Shown here: in pieces, positions 12,546-24,200 of the stretch
Position numbering within the stretch: position 1 is the first letter of the stretch
Layout of the letters: the number at the start of each line of letters is the position of its first letter
Source: Membranipora membranacea
Taxonomy: Eukaryota; Bryozoa; Gymnolaemata; Cheilostomatida; Membraniporidae
Length of the DNA: 64,000 bases
Direction of reading: 5' to 3'
Assembly (NCBI GenBank): GCA_914767715.1
Contig: OU612071.1
Location: 4,466,001-4,530,000, forward strand
Notes under the pieces: generated by a model
What the model was told of the DNA's origin: nothing
What the model saw: the letters and a program-made list of their open reading frames with translations, nothing else
The model's database searches: none
Translations under genes and position numbers: made by a program

Positions 12546-13863
12546 GGGAAGTCTTTGAGTAACCGAGTATGTGGACCTCACAAACAATAGAGGTGACGAG
12601 AACCCAACATTACGCCACACTAGTTGCTCTTGGCAGCGCAGTCAACACATCAGAATCTAAACATTATATGAACCCTGAATAGGAATTTTAGGGATCTTAA
12701 TCTGGAATGTTATGAAGTGTGCCGGCACCAAGTAAGCATATGAGGCCTAACAGATCCCGTAGCATGCATTGCTCACCTTGAAGTATATCGAAGCCAAACA
12801 AAACAATCGATACTATTATAGGCTAGGCCCAGACAAACCTAGTATCTGCTAATTAGTATAATCAGCAGTAACTTCATAACTGAATACCAATTGGACCAAT
12901 CACAAAGTTTTTGTGACTCACTTGGCTCTTGTCACATCTTGCTCGTCTACAAACCAAGTCTAAGGAGTTGTGATAGTGGAAAGGGGTGGTATTTTTGTCA
13001 TATCAGTGTGTACCTATCCCTTGGAAGTTAAGTCACAAGTGGGTGGTCTATTGTAGAAATTTGATCTCATTATGTCTTCCAAACACCACCTTGTTGTAGA
13101 AAAAAACCCCAACTTTGACTATTCCACTGTTTAGTTACTCCTTGAACTATGTAACTGATTAGGCTAGCCTAGGTGGGCAGTCAAACATGCATTACCCAAG
13201 ACTCAGATTTTGGAGTATAGCTGCTGTCTGTATTTCGGTTCCACTCCAGTGGGGGGGGGGGGGGCACGGATACATTACCAGAAAGACCTGTGAGTGAAAT
13301 ATTACTTACACAGGTCCTGGGAAATGTTTGACTGCCCCTTTGAGTTTCGGAGTAGACGTGTATTGTAACATACATTGTGATTGTATGTGATAACTTACTT
13401 ACTTACATTACAAAATACAAGTCAAAATAAATTTAACTTCCAAAACAACGTTTGACTTGGTACTCACTCATTCACTGTAGACCTTCAAAGAGGGATACTG
13501 GATCTTCTTGTCTGGAAATGAGCCAATGATGATGATAAGTTATTGGTTTTGTAGGCAGTGACTGACTGTATCCTAAAACACCAAAACTGCTGGGATCATT
13601 TTAATATCTATTATTATCAACACACTAACTGAACTGCATGTCACTTGTTTTGGAAAATTTAGGTCATTCAATAACAAAATCAATCTGCAGCAAGGACTAA
13701 ATTCTGCGGATACTCTCTGTATTATGATTTGAAATATGACGGGGGTATTAGACAAACCCATCTTTCTTCTCAAACTAATGAGCTATCCTGGTCGAGTCAA
13801 ATTTCCTGCTTTCTTTCTGCTTCCTGTTTAAAATTTTAATGACTTTACCACAAAACCACAGGT

Positions 13864-13924
13864 CACAGGTCTACTCCAAAACCTGGGATTTTGGCAATAT
13901 CCTAGGTTTTTGAGTAGACCTGTG
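13864..13924. mobile_element. minimal foldback of the ACAGGTCTACTCC family
   Basis: The left arm CACAGGTCTACTCCAAAACC is mirrored by GGTTTTTGAGTAGACCTGTG on the right, separated by about 21 bases. The same arm caps the 14995-15603 element and occurs three times at 48467-48580. Confidence 0.8.
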
Positions 13925-14096
13925 CCACAGATCCTGCGACACTTGCCAGTCTATGCTATCAATTTAATCCCTCATTGATGCAATGCACTCCACTTTAGCC
14001 CGGAGTTATATGTGATAGAGAAGTATGCTGACTTCAGCATTGAATTTGTGTTGCTTATTTATGACTATGATGAGCTCAGAAAGAAAGGGGGTAGAT

Positions 14097-14144
14097 GCAA
14101 CAAATATCCAACCATGATGATCATCATGGTTAGATATTTGTTGC
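14097..14144. repeat. 48 bp near-perfect palindrome centred on ATGATGATCATCAT
   Basis: GCAACAAATATC on the left is mirrored by GATATTTGTTGC on the right around a core AACCATGATGATCATCATGG. Only single-base interruptions break the symmetry. Confidence 0.9.
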
Positions 14145-14159
14145 TTTTTACATCCAGGC

Positions 14160-14209
14160 CTACCTACAGCCCATCATCATCATCATGATGGGCTGTAGGC
14201 TGTAGGTAG
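14160..14209. repeat. second palindrome, 16 bp downstream of the first
   Basis: CCTACAGCCCATCATCATCA is answered by TGATGGGCTGTAGG; the end is extended by a second CTGTAGGTAG. It shares the CAT/ATG core with the preceding palindrome. Confidence 0.88.
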
Positions 14210-14647
14210 TCGCCTGTTACCCCTTGCCGTAACTGTCATGTATGTACCTACCTGTCCTTTACTGTCATGTGCTACCTTTACTGTCATGGGCTCTTGGGGC
14301 TTGCCTTGCAAGCCTGCGTTTTGCCTATGCTCAGAATTAAACCACAAAGAAGCCACCAAGCAGGGCAAGACACATAAACTAAAATAAATAATTAATTTGA
14401 AAATTGCTGTGCTACTAACCATGCGCTTGTAAATGAGATATTTCTACACATAGCTGTAGTAATTGAAATGTAATTGCACTGTTGACCAAGGATTCCTACT
14501 CGGTCACCAATTATTACTGACTGAGCTTTATTGGTCTGAGAAATTCTCTGGACTAGCTAGGACAGGGGTTTGGTATCTGTTGGCGAAGATGGCTTGGCTT
14601 GGCCGAGAAACCAATGCAATGGGCTACTACTAGACTACTCTAAACTG

Positions 14648-14972
14648 CATTACAAAATAAAGTACAGTTGTGAAATACCCTTTACCAGTGGTTCCTACAT
14701 ATCGTAGCAGCGGGTGGATTGTGTATACCCACAAATGAGTGTAGCAAAAGTAGAGAGCTGAGCCTAGCATACACTCGCCCCAGCATGCAATCACATGAAT
14801 CCAACATGCATTCAGACAAGCACACTTTGCCTGCCATTGTACTCCTTTGTTCACCAAACAAAAGGCCTTTTGTTACACAACTGTCATAGGTGCATTGGGG
14901 CATGTCTCCCTGACATCGGCCCCCAGGGCCTATCCAGCATACTACAGCATAGGTTTACTTTATTTTGTAATG
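14648..14972. mobile_element. MITE-like element, CATTACAAAATAAAG termini (short copy)
   Basis: The ends CATTACAAAATAAAGTACAG and TACTTTATTTTGTAATG form terminal inverted repeats. Both halves match the larger element at 15870-16583 on the opposite strand, for example ACAAAAGGCCTTTTGT and GGGCCTATCCA, so the two are inverted copies of one family. The open frames inside are not genes. Confidence 0.75.
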
Positions 14973-14994
14973 TGACTTAAGTCAAGTGACTGAC

Positions 14995-15603
14995 CCACAG
15001 GTCTACTCCAAAACCTGGGACTTGGGCAATGTTTGACTGCTCCCTTGAGTTTTTGTTGCTTGGTTGCTTGAAGGTAATTCATGGTTGAGAAGACACATCC
15101 AACTTTCATGGTCTCTGGAGTCAAAAGAAATTTGGACAGCACTTCCCTGAGTATTATTTTTGAAAGACTACCGCCTAAGCTGCTCATACATACCTCATTA
15201 AATTGATTTAGTCACCTGTAGTTCTTTCAGCAAACATTTTAAGTTCAAAAACCTTTAACAATCATGCGCTGATGCGGATAAAATCAGAAATAGCCAATGC
15301 TTATAAACTGATTTACGTTTATAAGCCTTGGCTATTTCTGATAGTGTCCGCGTCTGCGCGTGATTGAAAAAGATTTTTGAACTGAAATTGTTTGCTGAAA
15401 GAGCTACAGGTGACTAAATCCATCTAATGAGGTATGTATGAGCAACTAAGGAGGTAGTCTTTCAAGCAGAATACTCAGGGAAGTGCTGTCCAAATTTCTT
15501 TTGACTCCAGAGACCATGAAAGTTTGATGTGTCTTCTCAACCATGAATTACCTTCAAACAACAAAACAACAAAATCTTGAGGTTTTGGAGGAGAGTCCTG
15601 TGG
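14995..15603. mobile_element. 609 bp foldback element, arms about 250 bp
   Basis: The element starts CCACAGGTCTACTCCAAAAC and ends GTTTTGGAGGAGAGTCCTGTGG. Its halves are long inverted copies: TTCATGGTTGAGAAGACACA on the left pairs with TGTGTCTTCTCAACCATGAA on the right, meeting near 15308. It carries no transposase and is therefore non-autonomous. It lies between the inverted elements 14648-14972 and 15870-16583. Confidence 0.85.
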
Positions 15604-15869
15604 ACTGACCACTCTCGCCTGGGACAAACAAAACAACATACTCGCATCTATACATCTGGTAAACATCAGTTACATGGCTCGCAGACTTATTTCCAACAGA
15701 CATAAAACTTAGCATAGTGCTTAGTTGGACCACCATGTCATCACATTACATTTCATACCACAAATAATCAAATCATACACTTTCACTTTGCTGGTTTGTA
15801 TTGTTTTATAAGCGAAAACAAATAAATGTGAAAGTGGTTGAGCTATGATTTTCAATGTACCATATTATC

Positions 15870-16583
15870 AATTACAAAGTAAAGTACAGTTGTGCTGTAG
15901 TACGTTGGATAGGCCCTGGGATGATGTCTAGCAACCTGTCCTCAGACAAGTTCCAAGACACATTACAGAAAAAGTCCAGTTCTGTATGGCCAATAGCCAG
16001 TTATATAAAAAAAATCATAGTAAAGGGTTTGTTGGTGCAGCCTATGTTGCAGCAAGGAGTCAAAGACTTAACTCCTTGGATGCAGTGTAAGACGAAGTTT
16101 AGGTACTTAGCCTGATCCAACACAGGAGTGTTGTAAGACATATTGTACATCTCGTCTTACAGCACTCAGGAACAATAGATTTTTAACGATATAGGATGTA
16201 TAACAATGTTGTATTGTACCATAGAACAACGCTGTAGAGGCCTTGAGCGCTGTAAGACCTGTCCTACAACATGTCGTACAACACCCGTCGCCAGCGACGT
16301 TTTTTAGTGCCTATTCAGAACTGCATGAATTTTTGTAATGCACCTATGAGACTTGTATAACAAAAGGCCTTTTGTTTGGTAACAAAGGAGTACAATGGTA
16401 GGCAAAGTTTAAACATGTTGGATGTGGGTGCTGATGGCTGGAGGAACTGTTTGATAGCTGTCCTGTAGCCACAGTTCTCCACCTTAGCTATACTCATTTG
16501 TGGGTATACACAATCCACCGACTACTAAAATATGTAGGAACCACTGGAAAAGGGCATTAATAACCGTGCTTTATTTTGTAATG
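15870..16583. mobile_element. MITE-like element, CATTACAAAATAAAG family (long copy)
   Basis: It starts ATTACAAAGTAAAGTACAG and ends GCTTTATTTTGTAATG. It is the inverted relative of 14648-14972 with about 390 extra internal bases, which include a GTAAGACGA/TCGTCTTAC inverted pair. No coding region is recognised. Confidence 0.72.
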
Positions 16584-17340
16584 TCCGCAATACAGTCAGC
16601 TAGCTCCTGAATTTTATACGCATACTCAGTAATATGAGTAAATACTCTTTTGTCAAATCTGGTTGTCTGATCATGGCCTAAGTTGTATGATGTTCAGTAC
16701 CAGTGGAATCCTATTCTAGCCTCCTGCTTTATAAATTGTTATAGACCTAGTAGTCTACAGCTCACTGCACCACTGTTAACTGTTGTATGTTCTGCTTGTG
16801 CCACCTCACTCACTACCTATAATAAAGTTTTGTGAGTGCCACACAGCATGCATGTGTCGAATAACCTAAGACAATGAACATTGTCTCTGACTATGACCTG
16901 ACTCATCAAACTGGATTTTTCCCTTAGAAAGTCATACAATTTAATTTTGAAAGCAAAGAGTTTTACCCCTTGGTTTGAGTGTTGGCTCGAAAATAAATAA
17001 TGATTAGGCCTAACTTGATTTCAATGATTTCACTTGTACATTTCATTCACTACTTTTTAGTTTTGGCACATTCAACCGTTTCCGTGAAAAAATATACCAT
17101 ACAAAGCCCATCGATTGGTGGCAGCTCAAACTCTGACCTACAAAGTAAGGCAGTTAGTCAACAGATCACATCCTTTTTGATGGATGTTGGGAAGCAGGAC
17201 CATTGGCCAAGTTTTTGTAGGTTACAATGTAATATCGAGCATTTTTCAAGTCCAAATTTAACATTGTTGAGCACACTTCTCGCAATCACAGGCCCGTAGT
17301 ACTAGGGGAGGCAGGGACACTCTGCCTCCCTTAGAATGCT

Positions 17341-17852
17341 CAATAGACCGTTTTCTGAGCTCCGATTTAGGCCTCAATTTGGAGTTGTCTTCTCTCCAGT
17401 TTGGTACGTTTAACCCACGCTGCATAGAAAAAACGTGCTGAAAAAAGGGTTATCTTGAAAACCGCTTATAAAAGGATAAAAATTATTTTTGATTCAGAAT
17501 CTGCAACATTGAAAACTCATATGGACATAGTATGGGAAATAATTTTAGTATTTGGATAGTCAATTACAGCATTTTCCGCCTGTTTTGCGGACAATTTGGC
17601 AGAATATTTCATGAGTTTCGTCACTAAGATTAAGATTTATCAACATCCAAGCCTCCAATGATTCGGAAACCCTCACAGGGTTTTTAATAGTGCTGACTCT
17701 GAATCAAAAATCCTTTTATCCTAACATTAACGGTTTTCAATATAAACCTCTTTCAGTGGGTTTCTCCTATGCGGCGTGGGTTAAAAGTACCAAACTGGAG
17801 AGAGGACAACTCCGAATTGAGGCATAAATAAAAGCTCAGAAAACTGTCTATA
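17341..17852. mobile_element. foldback MITE, TAGAC(C/A)GTTTTCTGAGCT termini
   Basis: About 150 bases at the left end (ATAGACCGTTTTCTGAGCTC, then GGAGTTGTCTTCTCTCCAG, then TTAACCCACGC) are repeated in reverse complement at the right end (GCGTGGGTTAA, CTGGAGAGAGGACAACTCC, CAGAAAACTGTCTAT). A partial relative lies at 61310-61650 and a distant one at 22821-23277. Confidence 0.85.
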
Positions 17853-18067
17853 GAGCGGCCTTACATGCTATAATTGAATACCCCATGTCAGAATCAGCTC
17901 ATTTCGAACTTCCATTGCTATTTATATCATCAAACTCTTTGGAAGCTGGGAACTCAGGAGGAGCTTACAATACCCAATCAGGTGTTACTTCACACCCTCA
18001 AGGCTCCGCCTCCCCTACAAGTTTCCCAAACTACAACCCTGAATCAGCTTGTGAACTTTTTTTTCAG

Positions 18068-18260
18068 AGTCATATAACTGGTAAAAGGTTAGCAAAGTCA
18101 GTACATAATGGAGCACCTTGCAAATGTGGCATCCACTGTTGATGTGAACTCGAAAAGCCTATCAGGGCCAGTTATGGTCCCAACCGACCAATCAGGATCA
18201 CTCTTTACAAGACCCAGCCAATCATATGGAGCGACAAATACACACTTTTATACTGAGCAG
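18068..18260 (+). CDS. zinc-finger gene exon with start codon (ATG 18108)
   Basis: A strong acceptor (T8CAG) ends at 18067. The frame used downstream has a TAA at 18075, so ATG 18108 (context ATAATGG, A at -3, G at +4) is the first usable start. It encodes 51 residues beginning MEHLANVAST and ends in phase 0 at CAG|GTGAGG. The 5' UTR exon before 18067 was not located. Confidence 0.8.
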
Positions 18261-21200
18261 GTGAGGTGTTGCGCTATTTATATATTAGACGAAGTCACTG
18301 CAGTTTTTCTCGCATCATAAAGCTGTGGGATCACCATTGGATAAAGTTTGAGTCACCCGTGAGACTGTCAATCGAGCTTTTTTTATAGCAAGTGCACGCT
18401 TTTTGTGCTGTTTGGTCCAGTACTGTGATGACAAGGGACCTGTGTTGCTTGGTAAATACAATTTCAAGTTGAAACTTAGTAAGAGTTTGGTTTTCAAGTT
18501 CACTTACTAGGAACTAACTAATTGAAGAAGTCTTTAACATTTCCCAACTCTAATCTTAATAGCTTGTATTCCTCAGACAACATAATGAACTTAAAGTCTA
18601 CCCAAATACTACTCAAAGACCAATGCATGTTATAGTCCTTAAAAGAAATGAGCGCTTCCGGGAGACCGTGACATCATAATGCAATGAATGGGAGTTACCT
18701 TCCCTTATGGGAGACGCTTTTTCGACCATCAAAAGTTCATGCCATGTAGAGCTTTGATTTTTTTTACCATGCAAATCTGACAAAACTTTATCATAAGTAA
18801 CTGTCTGACTATAACATGGTCATTTGGTAGACTGCAATTCACCTGATTTTTTAGTTGATGTCCGATGCTGTGTCCTCTCAGTATCACTCACTAATAACTG
18901 AGCAGGCTCAGGCTGCAGCCTTCAAAATGATACTCAGCCCGGGTTCTACTGACCCCCGCAACTCAATGAATATGGGGGCGCCACAAGTACCACTCAACCC
19001 ACTCCCACAGCCTACAGGTGAGAACTTGCATATTATAATATTTTCTCCAATTGAGTTTGCAATAATTTGATGACTGACTGTATAATATTCTTGACATGAT
19101 TGCATGGGTCTAAGTTTTATGAGAAGATATTTATTTTTTTCTGCTGTATTGTTGCCTCTCACCATTCTCCCTTCTCTCACCAGCTGATGCATGTCAAAAT
19201 TGTCAGTGTTAGGTGTGTTACCAGACAGCAAGGTAAGAATTCTCTTCACAGGTGTGCGTCTTTTCACAATCAAGAGGCAGCAGCAGTATTATTCTGATAT
19301 TGTTGAAACTATATGTTATCAGCCATCAATGAAACAACCATAGTGATGTTGATATAGCACAGCACATTTTACAGTCTATACACAATAGACTTAGAGTTGT
19401 CTCCACCGTTTATATTGATGGACAACTCCGAACAAATGTTTTTGCCATAGCCCCAAAACCATAGCTTCGGAAGTGTAAACAAGCGATGAATTCTTTTTTA
19501 TATAGAAGCAGTACCCATCATTCAGCAGTGGAACTCAGTCAAGTTTGCAGAAAATAATGTAAGTACACAGAGTTGCTCCCTCTACAAATCTTGGTAATGA
19601 TTGGATGGAAAACTGGATTTCAATTTACTTATCCAAATTACCCAAGATTGAATACAGTTTTGTCCAATATTTTAAGAGGGGACAACTCATGTTTCTGTCA
19701 ACTCCCAATTGCCAAATTCTGATGTGGAATAAATGCTATCACAGTTGTTGAATCTTCTTTTCATAAGTTTGGTATTCTATTTCTAACAGTTTTGCTAACT
19801 TGTGTTTCTGACTAGTGTGTGTGAACATCAAACTCCAAATCAGTTATCTATGTATTGGTTCCTTGATCTAGATGATCTGTCTACGACCCTACATGTCTCA
19901 ATCTTGAACGTTTAATTATGTCACTTCCAATTAGTTCACAAGAGCGTTTTCTCATGTATTTTTCCTGTTAACTTTATTAGACCTATAATGAGAATATCTT
20001 TTAGTTTCATTCATAGTAAAGCCCCTTCTTATTTGCAGGCCCCTGCATTACTCACCGTTGTTAATACGCCGTTTGTGACTACAGAGACTCAAGAGCCAGC
20101 CATGGTGGATCAAGAGAAAGGAAGGTAAGTGATAACTGATAGTATTGATCACAATAATGTCATGATACAACCACCTTTGGATCTGCATAGATGGTAACTT
20201 GGACCATTTTAGCTTCCTGCCAAAGAGACAATTATGTTGTTGCAAGGCATCTAGCCTGCATCCAAATTCTCTGCATGCAACCATATGTGTTTTTACGATC
20301 CTGGCACATATGATTGCATACAAAATAATTGGATGGGTCATAAATTATGTTGTTCTTGAATGAAGTGACCTGACTTCCGTTTTTGATGACTGTTATGTCC
20401 GTTATGCTTAGAAACAGTCGAGCCTATTTTATTATGCAAATGGCTGATTTGTCACCTTGGCCTTAATTCAAACCAAATATATCTTGAACCATGGGTAGTT
20501 CTGAATGCTGCCCCTCATACGCGCATCAGATGCTGGTTACGTAACTGAGTTGTTTGTTCTATTTGAAATAATGTTCAGGGCTTCAGTGTGATGTCCTCTG
20601 CTTTGTCTGTTAGAATGAGTACACATGAAGTATGCCCTACATCCGCCTGAAGATTAGCCTGGGACTCAGGCTAACAATGGAGCCTTGTCTGTATTATTGG
20701 TTGTGTTTGATCCTGCTACTGCGGTGTTATCTACTCATGTCTCACTATTGTGTATTTCTGAATAGACCAATGTGCTTGTGTTTTGGTTTTGGTTTGATCA
20801 GAGATGTCCCAAACTCCCTGATCAGTATAGGCTGTTATGTGGAGTTGTCTGTTCATGAGTAGATAGCTCCAAATTGTTTGACTGACGCCCAGTCTGCCTG
20901 AATATCTTACCGGGTTAGTTACCTGAGCCAGCTAATAATCAAATAAGGTCAGCAAACTCCTGTGTTGGAAACAACCAAGATTTGACACACCTTACAAATA
21001 ACATGCTTCCCATTTTTTCATTGCAGACCGGAGAAGACCAAGTTATCTGTAAGGCGCTCTAAGGCAAAAGAGAGGCCAGTAGATAAATACAAGTGTAGCC
21101 TGTGCTCCTACACTAGCAGATGGTCACACGGGCTAACCAATCACAAGAGGACACATAATAACACAGTGTTTAAGTGTAGTCACTGTGAGTACAGTACACC

Positions 21201-24200
21201 ATGGAAAGGAGATCTCACTAACCATCAAAGGGTACATAATGGTGAGTAGGCTTGAATAATAATCTGGTTTTAACCACAGCCAGCTATCAATGGTTTTCCA
21301 AAGGCGACCACTTTCCAAACGCAATTAAAAGGTGCCTGGGCAAACTGCCTGATATTTTCTACCCCTAGCTTTAGAACCCTGGCCCCTGGTGCTTGTCTAT
21401 TGTAGGCCTCACACCGAATCAGGAGTTAACTTCTGTTAGGCCAGCTACAACTTTTTTCCAACTCTTTTTTTCCTATAAATTGATTCCATAATTCACATGA
21501 AACTATGAATTGATTCCATAATTTATCAGAAGTCCAAGCTCGCAGTGATTGCTTGAAAGAGCAATTAAAAAGAAAGATAACTCCTGATACTAAAATGAAC
21601 CACAAAACATCATTTGACCAGGGTGTTCGGTCCCAAACTCCCTGATTTGACAAGGCTAGCCCATCCCTACTTTGAATAAATTTTATATATTGCAAAATTT
21701 CCCTTTCATAGGAGACATGGTCCAAAATTTGGGAGATTCAACTCGTAACCTTAATAAACCTAATTAAGATATGGTTCGGCGTAGCAACATTTTAACAGCA
21801 TTGTCAACATCAACTTTATGTCAATTTCTATGCAGATGTAGTTACAAACTCCTTTATTTGAGAGGTCACATTTAGCCAAATTTAACTAGATAGTTGAGAC
21901 TATTGTATGATATAAGGATAATTCAGATGGCCTAAGTATTTTCACAAAGACCTGAAGTTGACTCCTGCAATCAGAGAGACCCACACTGATAATGTAATGT
22001 CCGCCTCGTTATGAATGTGATGATGACTGTTCTCATGTAGCTGATGTGATTATGAATGTTCTCATGTAGCTGATGCGATTATGACTGTTGTCATGTAGCT
22101 GATGTGATTATGACTGTTCTCATGTAGCTGATGTGATTATGAATGTTCTCATGTAGCTGATGCGATTATGACTGTTCTCATGTAGCTGATGTGATTATGA
22201 ATGTTCTCATGTAGCTGATGCGATAATGACTGTTCTCATGTAGCTTATGTGATGATGACTGTTGTCATGTAGCTGATGTGATTATGAATGTTCTCATGTA
22301 GCTGATGTGATTATGACTGTTGTCATGTAGCTGATGTGATTATGAATGTTCTCATGTAGCTTATGTGATTATGACTGTTCTCATGTAGCTGATTTGATTA
22401 TGAATGTTCTCATGTAGCTGATGCGATTATGACTGTTGTCATGTAGCTGATGTGATTATGACTGTTCTCATGTAGCTGATGTGATTATGAATGTTCTCAT
22501 GTAGCTGATGCGATTATGACTGTTCTCATGTAGCTGATGTGATTATGAATGTTCTCATGTAGCTGATGCGATAATGACTGTTCTCATGTAGCTTATGTGA
22601 TGATGACTGTTGTCATGTAGCTGATGTGATTATGACTGTTCTCATGTAGCTGATGTGATTATGAATGTTCTCATGTAGGTACACAGTTTCACTGTGGGGA
22701 ATGTGACTACAAAAGTAATAAGAAGCAGGGACTACAGAAACACATGAGGATGCATACTGGTGCTAAACCATTCAAGGTTAGTTATCAGATAAACAACAGG
22801 TCTGACACTTCATACACAGAATAGACAGTTTTTTTATAGCTCGAATTTTGAGTGTGTTTTGGAGTTGTCCCCTCTTTCTCTCTTACACACAACATTGACA
22901 TAATGGTTCTATCTCCAAAAACCATCCACTTCCTATGCATACATTTTATAGCTTCAGCATCTGCTCATTGATAATTAAGAGGTACCGAGGTCTTTTAAAT
23001 CATTGGGGTTTGAAGGCTGATGATTAAATTCGAGAAAATTTGTCAGCATTACTGGCGGAAATAGATACAAACGATTATCCCATTATCAAAATTGATCACC
23101 GTACCAGGTCCCTATGAGAGAATCAATGGGAGATGCTGAATCTACAATGATTTTTTTTCCACAGATGAGCAATTTTCAAGTCAATCCCGTATCAGCCCGA
23201 TTTCCCTATGCTTCGGGTGTTTGAAGAGTACCCGAATGGCAGAGAGCAGCTCTAAAAATAGGTCCAGAAAACTGATATTTCCCGGTCTTTTGTGTCACCA
23301 GCATTAATTATAGTTAGCATCGATTGTATTGGTAAACAAACTTCTTATCCTTGTTGGGTAAAAGAAGGATCGACAAAGCCCGTCAATCCGCAACATATCA
23401 GTCTTAGGATTGAGGGGAGGGAGTAGGCGTATCAATGAATATGCACTAGAGATAGTCAAAGGACTAGACCAGCGTCATTTTGGATGATGTAGTTCACAAA
23501 TATATGAAATGGGTGTTTAGTAACATGGTCATAAAAATCAGCGCAACCAGAAATACCCTATAGGAGTTTAGTTTTCGCGGCATTTAGGATTCGCTTTTCG
23601 CGTTGTTGCCTAGGTTGGGCAATTTTATAATTTTCACTAGTAAGCCTACTAGCGAAATTTAGTACTAGTGAAATTTAGTACCAGGTCCAGATCCGAAATT
23701 AAACTCTAGCTAAATTAAACTCCTATAGGATAGATCATTTACATTAATATATAAGCCCAGCATTAACATTGAGTAAAACCAATATTCCTGTGAATTAATC
23801 CTGTGAGACAAAACAAGAGTTAAGCCTTTGTCATGTGAGTTGTGTTCTCACAGTTTAAAGTTTTCCTCACTTGTCATTTACTTTGTTTCTGGTGAATGAG
23901 CTTCCAATAAAATTCATGGCTGATTTGAAAGATAAAGCTCTCATGTATCATTATAATCTTAATGATAATTTATGCACCACAATAAAAGCATTATTTAAAG
24001 GTTTGTTTTCTCTATCATGGAAGTTGTACGCTCCAAAAAATGGACGACTTTATAGCAAAATATTAAATTAAGTATTAGGGTCCACTCAATATTTATTAGG
24101 CAATTATGACTTTTGTTTCTCATCTGCTTTCATCTGTTCTTCAGTGTACGCAGTGTTCATATGAGTCATCACAGCCTGGGAACCTTAAGAAGCACATGAT

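Noticed and set aside
14630-15736. Several overlapping frames on both strands
   Set aside because: They lie within the inverted MITE copies and the 609 bp foldback.
17000-17299. 99-codon plus-strand frame
   Set aside because: No domain, no splice context and no homologous segment; composition is typical of random AT-rich sequence.
17885-18142. 85-codon plus-strand frame before the zinc-finger start
   Set aside because: It is in a different frame from ATG 18108, and a strong acceptor at 18067 makes most of it intron. It could at most be an upstream frame of an unspliced transcript.
22017-22678. CRISPR-like array (regular repeats)
   Set aside because: The units are contiguous without unique spacers and sit in a eukaryotic intron; it is a minisatellite.
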